The notes under the pieces are model-generated. The model did no database searches. It had not been told where the DNA came from and was given only the letters and a program-made list of their open reading frames with translations. A program made the translations under genes and the position numbers. 64,000 bases of DNA, from NCBI RefSeq assembly GCF_900130125.1, contig NZ_FQXY01000011.1, positions 1,678,748 to 1,742,747 of the forward strand. The letters run 5' to 3'. The first letter of the stretch is position 1, and every line of letters begins with the position of its first letter. This document shows, in pieces, positions 8,948-17,239 of this stretch. Source of the DNA: Bacteroides congonensis. GTDB taxonomy: Bacteria > Bacteroidota > Bacteroidia > Bacteroidales > Bacteroidaceae.

Positions 8948-10477
8948 TTAGCAAAGTGCTTTATTCAGCATATAATAAACTTCGTTCATACGGAGTTCTT
9001 TCTTGAAGCAGCTGATAGTCGTATCCTTGTTGATATGTACCATTTCGATACCGGCGATTTCAGCGTAATCTTCCCAGTATTCGGCTGTCAGGTCGTAAGA
9101 GAAGCAAGAGTGATGAGTACCACCTGCCAAAATCCATGCACCTGCACCTACTTCGAGGTCAGGCATCGGAATCCAAAGGGCGGAAGCAACCGGCAATTTA
9201 GGAAGCGGCTTCGGTTCGATACATTCTACATCGTTCACAATCAGACGGAAACGGTTACCCATATCTACCACAGTAGCAGTACAGCCTGTTCCTGTCTTTG
9301 AAGTGAATACAAGACGTGCTGTCTGGCTCTTGCGAATACCTATACCGAGGAAGTGTACTTCCAGGCGAGGTTTGTTGGCTGCGATAAGCGGACAGATTTC
9401 CAACATATGTGATTGAAGGATAGAGCTTCTTGCACCATCGAAGTTCAATGTATAGTCTTCCAGGAAGGAGCAGCCTTTGGGAAGTCCCTGGTTCATTACC
9501 CATACAGTGCGGTAAAGAGCAGCCGATTTCCAGTCGCCTTCAGCACCGAATCCGTAACCTTCTGCCATCAGGCGTTGGGAAGCCAATCCCGGAATCTGGT
9601 CGAAACCATTGTATTCTATGTCACCCAAATCGTCGAAGTTGGTTGTGAAACCTTTGGCGCCTTTCGCTTTCAGGATAGCACGCATGGCAAGTTCGGCTTT
9701 CGCGGCATTCCATACTTTCTGGTAAGCTTCTGTCGACTTGTCTTCCAAAGAAGCATCGTGGTCGTATTCCTTGAAATAAGTAGCTACCAATGCATCTACG
9801 TCAGCGTCTTTAATATCTTTGTGGTATTCCATCAGTTCGCTTACCGGACAGTAGTCTACGTGGTAACCCATGCGCTGTTCAGCTTCTACTTTGTCACCGT
9901 CGGTTACAGCTACATTATTCATCTGGTCGCCGAAACGGATGATAAGCATATCCTGTGAGTCTGCCCAACCTGCGCATACACGCATCCAAACGGCAATCTT
10001 ATGCAGTGTATCTTCTTCTTTCCAGTAGCCTACCACCACTTTGCGACGGATACGCATACGGGTACAGATGTGTCCGAATTCACGGTCGCCATGAGCCGAC
10101 TGGTTCAGGTTCATGAAGTCCATATCCATTGTATCCCAAGGAATTTCCTTGTTGAACTGGGTGTGCAGGTGCAGCAACGGTTTCTTCAACTGCTGCAAAC
10201 CATGAATCCACATTTTAGCAGGAGAGAAAGTATGCATCCAAGTGATAACACCGATACATTTTTCATCATTATTGGCTGCTTTGAAAACAGCTTCCACTTC
10301 TTTGGAAGAATTGGCCGTTCCTTTATATACTACTTTAACAGGAAGTTTACCGGATTCATTCAGTCCGTTAACCATTTCATTAGAGTGTGCGTCTACTGCG
10401 ATTACTGCGTCACCTCCGTACAAAAGCTGTGCTCCTGTTACGAACCATACTTCATATTGGTCAAATACGTTATTCAT
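8948..10477 (-). CDS. araA: L-arabinose isomerase
   Basis: 509 aa, slightly longer than the ~500 aa norm. It converts L-arabinose to L-ribulose in the cytoplasm. The start region VWFVTGAQLLYG and the metal-site segments FLEDYTLNF, SHMLEICP and GTHHSCFS correspond to the Glu/Glu/His/His manganese ligands of the E. coli enzyme. It is preceded by araD (47-base gap) and followed by the FGGY kinase, giving the order D-A-kinase on the minus strand. Expression is expected to follow arabinose through the AraR regulator encoded upstream. Confidence 0.97.
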   Translation of the reverse strand: MNNVFDQYEVWFVTGAQLLYGGDAVIAVDAHSNEMVNGLNESGKLPVKVVYKGTANSSKEVEAVFKAANNDEKCIGVITWMHTFSPAKMWIHGLQQLKKPLLHLHTQFNKEIPWDTMDMDFMNLNQSAHGDREFGHICTRMRIRRKVVVGYWKEEDTLHKIAVWMRVCAGWADSQDMLIIRFGDQMNNVAVTDGDKVEAEQRMGYHVDYCPVSELMEYHKDIKDADVDALVATYFKEYDHDASLEDKSTEAYQKVWNAAKAELAMRAILKAKGAKGFTTNFDDLGDIEYNGFDQIPGLASQRLMAEGYGFGAEGDWKSAALYRTVWVMNQGLPKGCSFLEDYTLNFDGARSSILQSHMLEICPLIAANKPRLEVHFLGIGIRKSQTARLVFTSKTGTGCTATVVDMGNRFRLIVNDVECIEPKPLPKLPVASALWIPMPDLEVGAGAWILAGGTHHSCFSYDLTAEYWEDYAEIAGIEMVHINKDTTISCFKKELRMNEVYYMLNKALC

Positions 10478-10524
10478 ATCTTTACTTGTTTTACTATTAT
10501 TAATCGTCTAAATTGAATTTCTTG

Positions 10525-11208
10525 TTATTGTCCGTAGTAAGCATTCGGACCATGCTTGCGACTGAAATGTTTCTCTATCAGCAGCGGGTTCATTGTTAAA
10601 TTCGGATTGACGGCATAAGCGATGCTTGCCATCTTTGCCACCTGTTCCATTACTACAGCATTGTGTACTGCATCATGCGCATCCTTCCCCCAAGAGAAAG
10701 GACCGTGATTCTTCACCAGTACCCCCGGCGTATGTACAGGATTCAATCCTTCAAAACGTTTCACGATCACGTTTCCGGTTTCCAGTTCGTAGGCGCCTTT
10801 CACTTCCGCTTCCGTCATGTCTGCCGTGCAGGGGATGGCGTCATGGAAGTAATCCGCATGAGTGGTTCCGATATTCGGAATATCACATCCGGCTTGCGCC
10901 CAGGCTGTCGCATAGGTAGAATGAGTGTGTACCACTCCACCGATTTCCGGGAATGCTTTGTAGAGTACTACGTGAGTAGGAGTATCTGAGGATGGCTTCA
11001 GCCGTCCTTCGACGACTTTGCCATCCAGATCCACTACTACCATATCTTCCGCTTTCATATCATCATAGCTTACACCACTGGGCTTGATTACTACCAGTCC
11101 GCTTTCACGGTCGATGGCAGAAACATTTCCCCAGGTAAAGATGACTAATCCATGCTTTACCAATTCGAGATTGGCATGAAATACTTTTTCTTTCAGTTCT
11201 TCCAACAT
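10525..11208 (-). CDS. araD: L-ribulose-5-phosphate 4-epimerase
   Basis: 227 aa class II aldolase/epimerase family protein that turns L-ribulose 5-phosphate into D-xylulose 5-phosphate. Zinc ligands are visible in VHTHSTYATAW (His-x-His near residue 96) and VKNHGPFSWG (His near residue 170). Length and motifs fit AraD rather than fuculose aldolase, and so does the neighbourhood of araA. Only five bases separate it from araR upstream, so the two are cotranscribed and probably coupled. Confidence 0.95.
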   Translation of the reverse strand: MLEELKEKVFHANLELVKHGLVIFTWGNVSAIDRESGLVVIKPSGVSYDDMKAEDMVVVDLDGKVVEGRLKPSSDTPTHVVLYKAFPEIGGVVHTHSTYATAWAQAGCDIPNIGTTHADYFHDAIPCTADMTEAEVKGAYELETGNVIVKRFEGLNPVHTPGVLVKNHGPFSWGKDAHDAVHNAVVMEQVAKMASIAYAVNPNLTMNPLLIEKHFSRKHGPNAYYGQ

Positions 11209-11213
11209 GCTGA

Positions 11214-11891
11214 TTATAATTTAAATTTCGGGTCTTTGCGATAAACTTTGCTGTTAAACTTGTACAAGGCTGCACCGCGCTTGGAACCCAGTTTATCTAT
11301 TTTGTCCGTCTTTTCTATATAGTCCATTCCGGCGACGCGCTTGCGGAAATTCCGCTTGTCCATCTCCTCACCGTAAATGGCTTCATATAAGCTTTGTAAC
11401 TGGGACAAAGTGAAGAGCTTCGGCAATAAGTTGAAACCGATGGGTTCGGAAGATGCTTTCTGTTTCATCAACTCCCGTGCTTTTGTCACCATCTCGGGAT
11501 GGTCGAAAATCAGTTGGGGGAGTTCATTGATATTTACCCAGTAAGCATTATGTTTCTTTACCAGTTTCCGGTCGTATTCATTGATGTTGATGAGTGCATA
11601 GTATGCAACGGAGATTACCCGTTCCCCCGGGTCGCGGTCGACCGCCCCGAAGGTGCCCACTTGTTCCATATATACATTCTCCAGTCCGGTAAGCTCCGCT
11701 AATACGCGCTTGGCAGCATCGTCCACGCTTTCATCGTTTTGCACGAATCCGCCCATCAGTGACCATTCGCCCATTGCCGGTTCGAAGTTTCTTTTCAGTA
11801 ATAACAAGTTCAATTCGCCCTCGCTAAAACCGAAGATGATACAGTCGATACCAAGATAAAAGGTAGGGTTCGAGCTATAATAGTTATTCAT
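11214..11891 (-). CDS. araR: AraR-type Nudix-family transcriptional regulator
   Basis: 225 aa. Residues about 8-140 form a Nudix-like fold and the C-terminal ~80 residues a winged helix (RNFRKRVAG, KRGAALYKF), the NrtR architecture. The Nudix box at residues 48-70 reads GGFVQNDESVDDAAKRVLAELTGL: the expected RE..EE core is RV..EL, so hydrolase metal ligands are missing and a ligand-sensing role fits. A Bacteroides arabinose repressor of this family has been described (AraR). It sits inside the operon it probably controls, between the symporter gene and araD. Its likely operators are at 14822-14860. Confidence 0.9.
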   Translation of the reverse strand: MNNYYSSNPTFYLGIDCIIFGFSEGELNLLLLKRNFEPAMGEWSLMGGFVQNDESVDDAAKRVLAELTGLENVYMEQVGTFGAVDRDPGERVISVAYYALININEYDRKLVKKHNAYWVNINELPQLIFDHPEMVTKARELMKQKASSEPIGFNLLPKLFTLSQLQSLYEAIYGEEMDKRNFRKRVAGMDYIEKTDKIDKLGSKRGAALYKFNSKVYRKDPKFKL

Positions 11892-11919
11892 TGTTTTGTT
11901 AATATGAGTTTTTATTTAG

Positions 11920-13614
11920 TTACCAGAAATACCAATAGAATGCACCTGTGATAGCCAGAATAATAACTGTATGGATAATATCCCAGTGATTCCAGCTTGC
12001 ACGTGTAGCTGCTTTTTGTTCTTTGCTAGCCGTACCGAACACCAGTCCCTGGATTTTTTCGGCTGTCGGAGCTTCTGTTGCCAAGCTGACTACGATTACT
12101 ACGATGATACAGAACAGGAACATCCATCCGCAGAAGAACAGCCAGTTCATATCATAGAACAGATATTTGAATGTAGAATCTGCCATTTCACCTGCATTGC
12201 TGTAATATACTTTAGCACCCAGACGGGTCAAACCGATAACCATACCGGAAATCAATCCCCACATACCACCTTGGGCGGAAGTACGTTTCCAGCAGATACC
12301 CAGTAAGAAAGCAGCGGCAATACCCGGAGCCAATACAGACTGAACATCTTGCAAATAGGTATAAAGCACGTCACCTACGCTACGCATGATAGGAATCCAG
12401 AGAATACCTAAAATAACGATTACCACTGTTGCAATCTGGCCGATACCTACCAGTTTCTTTTCCGGAGTCTCCGGTTTGAAACGTTTGTAGAAGTCGATAG
12501 TGAACAACATGGCAGATGAGTTGAACAAAGAAGCCAAAGAACTCATCAATGCAGCAAGAATACCACATACTACCAAACCTTTCACACCGGCAGGAAGCAA
12601 TTTAGCCACTAATGTCGGGAAAGCGGCATCGGCATTGGCATTACCGTTAGCCAGCATCGGAAGGAAACCTTCACCACCGGCACCGATATATTTCTGATGC
12701 AAGGCAAATGCAATCATGCCCGGAATCAGGAACAGGAACACAGGCAACAGTTTCAGGTAAGCACCGAAGATAGTACCACGGCGGGCTTCCTTCTCGTTTT
12801 TTCCGGAAAGTACACGTTGTACGATAAACTGGTCAGTACACCAGTACCAGAAACCGATGATGGCAGAACCGATCAAGGCACCCAGCCAGGGGAAGTTCGC
12901 ATCATCATTGCTACGAATCAGGTTCGTCATTGTATCGCCATAATCATTAACGGTTACAGCACCACACACTTTCATCATTTCGTCCCATCCGCCCAGTTCT
13001 TTGAAACCAAGCACAAGGATAATCAATGAACCCAACAGAAGGATGGGGGTCTGAAGTACGGAAGTATACAATACAGATTTCATACCACCGAAAATTGTAT
13101 AAAGTGCAGTCAGGAGAACCAGACCGATTGCCGCAATCCAGAAGAAGTCGATTCCCCAAAGTTCTTTGATGCCGAATACCTGCTGGAATACCAAGCCGCC
13201 GGCATATACGGTCACAGCTACTTTAGTCAATACATAACTTACCAGAGAGATAACTGACAGTATCGTGCGTGATTGAGGATTATAACGGCGTTCAAGGAAT
13301 TCGGGCATTGTATATACCATGCTTCGTGTGTAGAACGGCACGAACACCCATCCGAGAATCAAAATCATCCATCCCTGAATTTCCCAGTGTGCCATAGCCA
13401 TACCACTGGAAGCTCCGGCTCCTGCGAGTCCTATCAAGTGTTCCGAACCGATGTTCGACGCGAAGATAGAGGCACCTATCGCAAGCCATGTCGCGTCACG
13501 TCCGCCTAAGAAATAATCTGCCGAATCATTTTGTTTTTGTCTGACTACCCAAACAATAATACCGATTAGAGCCAGAAAGAAGACTCCAATTACTACCCAA
13601 TCTAATGCTTCCAC
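11920..13614 (-). CDS. Sodium:solute symporter (SSS), arabinose uptake
   Basis: 564 aa inner-membrane protein with about 14 hydrophobic segments, beginning WVVIGVFFLALIGIIVWVV. SSS-family features include GGRDATWLAIGASIFASNIGSEH near residue 38 and WYWCTDQFIVQRVL near residue 255, typical of sodium-sugar carriers of the SGLT type. Flanked by the mutarotase gene (25 bases) and araR (28 bases), it is the only transporter of the operon, so L-arabinose import is inferred. Sugar specificity cannot be read directly from sequence. Confidence 0.9.
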   Translation of the reverse strand: MEALDWVVIGVFFLALIGIIVWVVRQKQNDSADYFLGGRDATWLAIGASIFASNIGSEHLIGLAGAGASSGMAMAHWEIQGWMILILGWVFVPFYTRSMVYTMPEFLERRYNPQSRTILSVISLVSYVLTKVAVTVYAGGLVFQQVFGIKELWGIDFFWIAAIGLVLLTALYTIFGGMKSVLYTSVLQTPILLLGSLIILVLGFKELGGWDEMMKVCGAVTVNDYGDTMTNLIRSNDDANFPWLGALIGSAIIGFWYWCTDQFIVQRVLSGKNEKEARRGTIFGAYLKLLPVFLFLIPGMIAFALHQKYIGAGGEGFLPMLANGNANADAAFPTLVAKLLPAGVKGLVVCGILAALMSSLASLFNSSAMLFTIDFYKRFKPETPEKKLVGIGQIATVVIVILGILWIPIMRSVGDVLYTYLQDVQSVLAPGIAAAFLLGICWKRTSAQGGMWGLISGMVIGLTRLGAKVYYSNAGEMADSTFKYLFYDMNWLFFCGWMFLFCIIVVIVVSLATEAPTAEKIQGLVFGTASKEQKAATRASWNHWDIIHTVIILAITGAFYWYFW

Positions 13615-13639
13615 AATAAATATGATTTATAAGTTAATA

Positions 13640-14779
13640 TTATTTCTCTGCTGAGAATTTGAAAATACATTCGCTGTTGTATGTTTGTCCCGGTTCCAGA
13701 ACCACTGAAGGCCAGTCTGCCTTGTTCGGGCTGTCAGGATAGTGTTGTGTTTCCAGGCAAACGGAAGCACGTTGGTTGTAAACGATTCCTTTCTTGCCGG
13801 TTACGGTTCCATCGAGGAAGTTACCTGTGTAAACCTGGATACCCGGTTCGTTGGTATATACTTCGAGGGTAATGCCACTTTCAGGAGAAGTCAGTCTGGC
13901 AGCTACCTGCGAAATGTCCCCCTTTGTATTCAGTACCCAGTTATGGTCGTATCCGTTTCCGTTCTTCAACTGAACGAAATCGTAGTTGTTGATTTCCTGT
14001 CCTACTGCTTTTGGAGTAGTGAAGTCCATCGGCGTGTCTTTTACCGGAGCTATTTCGCCTGTTGTCATAAAGGTGCTGTCCACCGGAGTATAGTAGTCTG
14101 CGTTTACATACATAATATGATCGGTTGAAGCTTTCGACGGATTACCGGCCAGATTGAAATAAGAATGGTTGGTCATGTTGATAATCGTCTTTTTATCAGT
14201 AGTAGCGCTATATTTGATGTCGATAGCGTTGTCTTCAGTCAGTTGGTAAGTCACTTTTGCAGTCACGTTGCCCGGAAAGTTTTCGTCACCGTCGGGTGAG
14301 ATACGGGTCAGTTCCAGTGTCATCGGGTCAACGGGATTTGCTTCGTAAACCTGATATTGCCAGCCTTTCGGACCGCCGTGCAGACAGTGACCGAAGTTGT
14401 TCTGTGGCAATTGGATTGTGTCGCCATCCAGAACAAAGCGTCCCTGATTGATACGGTTCGCATAACGTCCGATAGAAGCACCAAAGTCACTCGGCACATT
14501 GATATAATCAGCGATGCTGTCAAAACCTAAAACTACATCCTGCATCTTTCCGTTTTTGTCCGGCACCATGATAGACACGATACGTCCTCCGAAGTTAGTG
14601 ATGCATACTTCCATGCCTGCCTTATTCTTTAATGTATAAAGATTCGTTCGGGCATTGTTCACTTCTGTTTGAAAATTTACCGGGTCAAGACCGGATAAAG
14701 TCAGCTCGGAAGCCGGCTTGTTATTGCACGCAGCTAGCATTAGCGCGGCAATTCCTGCAAGTAGAAAATGTTTTTTCAT
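13640..14779 (-). CDS. Aldose 1-epimerase lipoprotein (arabinose mutarotase)
   Basis: 379 aa. A lipobox (MLAACNN, Cys18) marks it as a lipoprotein, so it acts in the periplasm or on a membrane face, unlike the cytoplasmic GalM paralogue at 19821. The galactose mutarotase fold is shown by NMTNHSYFNLAG (catalytic His) and CLETQHYPDSPN (catalytic Glu). It interconverts sugar anomers before uptake. It is the first gene of the arabinose operon, starting about 40 bases below the operator-covered promoter. Confidence 0.9.
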   Translation of the reverse strand: MKKHFLLAGIAALMLAACNNKPASELTLSGLDPVNFQTEVNNARTNLYTLKNKAGMEVCITNFGGRIVSIMVPDKNGKMQDVVLGFDSIADYINVPSDFGASIGRYANRINQGRFVLDGDTIQLPQNNFGHCLHGGPKGWQYQVYEANPVDPMTLELTRISPDGDENFPGNVTAKVTYQLTEDNAIDIKYSATTDKKTIINMTNHSYFNLAGNPSKASTDHIMYVNADYYTPVDSTFMTTGEIAPVKDTPMDFTTPKAVGQEINNYDFVQLKNGNGYDHNWVLNTKGDISQVAARLTSPESGITLEVYTNEPGIQVYTGNFLDGTVTGKKGIVYNQRASVCLETQHYPDSPNKADWPSVVLEPGQTYNSECIFKFSAEK

Positions 14780-14821
14780 GGTTTTATTTTTAATGTAAAT
14801 GAGATGCTTACTTTAATTTGG

Positions 14822-14836
14822 GTGTAAAAGTAACAC
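14822..14836. promoter_or_regulatory. Operator-like palindrome 1 (candidate AraR site)
   Basis: GTGTAAAAGTAACAC is a 15-base interrupted palindrome (GTGT-N7-ACAC). It covers the -7 box of the arabinose operon promoter. A second site of the same size starts exactly 24 bases upstream in the operon direction. Binding by AraR is inferred from position. Confidence 0.6.
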
Positions 14837-14855
14837 TTTAGTTTGGTGTATCAAA
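14825..14855 (-). promoter_or_regulatory. Promoter of the arabinose operon
   Basis: On the minus strand TTTG (14852-14855) and TACTTTTA (14825-14832) are 19 bases apart, a good match to the Bacteroides -33/-7 promoter (last base of the -7 box differs). Predicted start is near 14818, leaving a leader of about 39 bases before the mutarotase ATG. Confidence 0.65.
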
Positions 14856-14860
14856 TACAC
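14846..14860. promoter_or_regulatory. Operator-like palindrome 2 (candidate AraR site)
   Basis: GTGTATCAAATACAC has perfect 6-base arms around CAA. It covers the -33 TTTG of the arabinose operon promoter, the arrangement expected for repression. It may also act on the divergent GH51 gene, whose start is 305 bases away. Confidence 0.65.
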
Positions 14861-15101
14861 TCTTGTATGTTATGCAGCATAAAAGGTACTTTTTAATTAT
14901 ACCTTATTATATATAAAGTATTGATTCGTCGTTCGTATGGATAAATAGTAAGGATGAAATAGGTGTCTTTATGCCTTGGTTCGTACTATAATAATGGACG
15001 ATGAATGGAAAATTGTGCAAATGAATGGAAATTGGTCCTTTTTGACCGAAAAATGCCTATTAATGGTAAGATTGGGCAAAGAGGAAATTAAGAATCTGAT
15101 T

Positions 15102-15109
15102 ATCTTTGC
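15102..15109 (+). promoter_or_regulatory. Bacteroides -7 box for the second GH51 gene
   Basis: TATCTTTG, a perfect TAnnTTTG match, 55 bases before the chosen ATG at 15165. No clear -33 box is seen. It supports a start downstream of the in-frame upstream codons. Together with the operators it is the main content of the 14780-15164 gap. Confidence 0.5.
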
Positions 15110-15164
15110 AGGACACGATTGGGAGAATGAAACGGAAACTATATATAAATTTTTAATTAAAACC

Positions 15165-17147
15165 ATGAGAAGATACACAGAAATCTTGGCTGCATTAGCC
15201 TTATCCGCCGGAATGGCACTTCATGCGCAAACCAATGAAATGGTGATACAAACCAAGAAGTTGGGAGCAGAAATTCAACCTACCATGTACGGACTCTTTT
15301 TTGAGGATATCAACTATGCTGCGGACGGTGGGCTCTATGCCGAACTGATCAAGAACCGTTCATTCGAGTTTCCCCAACACTTGATGGGTTGGAATACCTA
15401 CGGAAAAGTGTCATTGATGGACGACGGCCCTTTCGAACGCAACCCTCATTATGTACGTCTTTCCGCCCCGGGACACGCACATAAGCATACCGGACTTGAT
15501 AACGAAGGTTTTTTCGGTATCGGCGTCAAGAAGGGGGAGGAATACCGTTTCTCCGTTTGGGCACGTCTGCCACAGGGAAGTACGAAAGAAACATTGCGGA
15601 TTGAACTCGTAGATACCAAATCAATGGGCGAACGCCAGGCTTTTGCCACACAGAATCTTACCATTGACTCAAAAGAATGGAAAAAATATCAGGTTATACT
15701 GAAACCGGAAGTGACCAATCCCAAATCTACGCTTCGCATTTTCCTTACTTCCAAAGGAACCGTAGATCTGGAACACATTTCTCTTTTCCCGGTAGATACT
15801 TGGAAAGGACATGAAAACGGACTTCGCAAAGACCTTGCACAGGCTTTGGCGGATATTCATCCGGGAGTCTTCCGTTTTCCCGGCGGCTGTATTGTGGAAG
15901 GTACGGAACAGGGTGATCGTTATGACTGGAAGAAAACGGTAGGGGCTGTAGAAAATCGTCCTTTGAATTTAAATCGTTGGCAATATACGTTTACGCATCG
16001 TTTTTATCCGGATTATTATCAAAGTTATGGACTGGGATTCTATGAATATTTCTTGTTATCCGAAGAAATAGGAGCGGAACCTCTTCCTATTTTGAATTGT
16101 GGACTTGTTTGTCAGTACCAGAATAATGATCCGAAGGCGCATGTGGCTGTTTGCGACTTAAATCCTTATATACAAGACGCTCTTGATTTGATAGAGTTTG
16201 CCAATGGTGATGTAAATACGACTTGGGGAAAAGTGCGTGCCGATATGGGACACCCGGATCCATTCAATCTGAAATTTATTGGTATCGGTAACGAGCAGTG
16301 GGGAAAAGAATATCCCGAACGTCTCGAACCGTTTATCAAAGCCATCCGCAAGGTGTATCCCAAGATAAAAATTGTAGGCAGTTCCGGCCCTAATTCCGAA
16401 GGTAAGGAATTCGATTACCTGTGGCCCGAAATGAAACGTCTGAAAGCCGACCTAGTGGACGAACACTTCTATCGTCCCGAAAGCTGGTTCTTAGCCCAAG
16501 GCGCACGTTATGACAACTACGACCGTAAAGGTCCGAAAGTCTTTGCCGGTGAATATGCCTGCCACGGAAAAGGAAAGAAATGGAACCATTTCAATGCCGC
16601 CTTGCTCGAAGCTGCTTTCATGACCGGACTGGAACGTAACGCTGACATTGTCCATATGGCTACTTATGCTCCGCTTTTCGCCCATGTGGAAGGCTGGCAG
16701 TGGCGTCCGGACATGATTTGGTTTGATAACCTGAATTCCGTACGTACCGTAAGTTACTATGTGCAGCAACTGTATGCACAGAACAAAGGGACGAATGTAC
16801 TTCCGCTTACAATGGACAAGCAAAATGTGACAGGTACCGAAGGACAGAACGGACTCTTTGCCAGTGCCGTATATGATAAGGATAAGAATGAACTGATTGT
16901 AAAGGTTGCCAACACTTCGAATACTGCCCAATCTATTTCGTTGAACTTCGCAGGATTGAAGAAACAAGACGTATTATCGAATGGCCGTTGTATCAAGCTT
17001 CGCTCACTTGATTTGGACAAAGATAATACGCTTGAACAACCTTTTGCCATCACTCCGCAGGAAACTTCAATATCTATTGAAGGACATGTGTTTATAACCG
17101 AATTAGAACCGAATACATTTGCGGTTTATAAATTTACGAAGAAATGA
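15165..17147 (+). CDS. GH51 alpha-L-arabinofuranosidase with N-terminal carbohydrate-binding domain
   Basis: 660 aa from ATG 15165, chosen because it opens a signal peptide (MRRYTEILAALALSAG, ending LHAQ); the frame stays open 63 codons further upstream without signal-peptide character. A CBM4/9-like beta-sandwich (about residues 70-210) is inserted before the main barrel. Catalytic residues are visible in GIGNEQWG (Glu377, acid/base) and FAGEYACHG (Glu463, nucleophile). It differs in size and layout from the GH51 enzyme at 3208, so the two probably act on different arabinosides. Transcribed divergently from the arabinose operon and ending at a shared terminator with galK. Confidence 0.92.
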   Translation: MRRYTEILAALALSAGMALHAQTNEMVIQTKKLGAEIQPTMYGLFFEDINYAADGGLYAELIKNRSFEFPQHLMGWNTYGKVSLMDDGPFERNPHYVRLSAPGHAHKHTGLDNEGFFGIGVKKGEEYRFSVWARLPQGSTKETLRIELVDTKSMGERQAFATQNLTIDSKEWKKYQVILKPEVTNPKSTLRIFLTSKGTVDLEHISLFPVDTWKGHENGLRKDLAQALADIHPGVFRFPGGCIVEGTEQGDRYDWKKTVGAVENRPLNLNRWQYTFTHRFYPDYYQSYGLGFYEYFLLSEEIGAEPLPILNCGLVCQYQNNDPKAHVAVCDLNPYIQDALDLIEFANGDVNTTWGKVRADMGHPDPFNLKFIGIGNEQWGKEYPERLEPFIKAIRKVYPKIKIVGSSGPNSEGKEFDYLWPEMKRLKADLVDEHFYRPESWFLAQGARYDNYDRKGPKVFAGEYACHGKGKKWNHFNAALLEAAFMTGLERNADIVHMATYAPLFAHVEGWQWRPDMIWFDNLNSVRTVSYYVQQLYAQNKGTNVLPLTMDKQNVTGTEGQNGLFASAVYDKDKNELIVKVANTSNTAQSISLNFAGLKKQDVLSNGRCIKLRSLDLDKDNTLEQPFAITPQETSISIEGHVFITELEPNTFAVYKFTKK

Positions 17148-17177
17148 TATATTAGATAATTGGCTTTGTTAATAGAG

Positions 17178-17215
17178 AAGAAGGGCGGCTACCGTGATGG
17201 GAAGCCGCCCTTCTT
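17178..17215. terminator. Bidirectional terminator, GH51 / galK
   Basis: AAGAAGGGCGGCT (17178-17190) and AGCCGCCCTTCTT (17203-17215) are perfect 13-base arms between convergent genes, with A/T-rich flanks on both sides. Confidence 0.9.
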
Positions 17216-17239
17216 AGTTATTTAATATTGAATAATCTC

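Noticed and set aside
14976..15164. N-terminal extension of the second GH51 enzyme
   Set aside because: The 63 extra codons give no signal peptide or domain, while ATG 15165 opens a clean one and a -7 box lies at 15102-15109, inside the extension.
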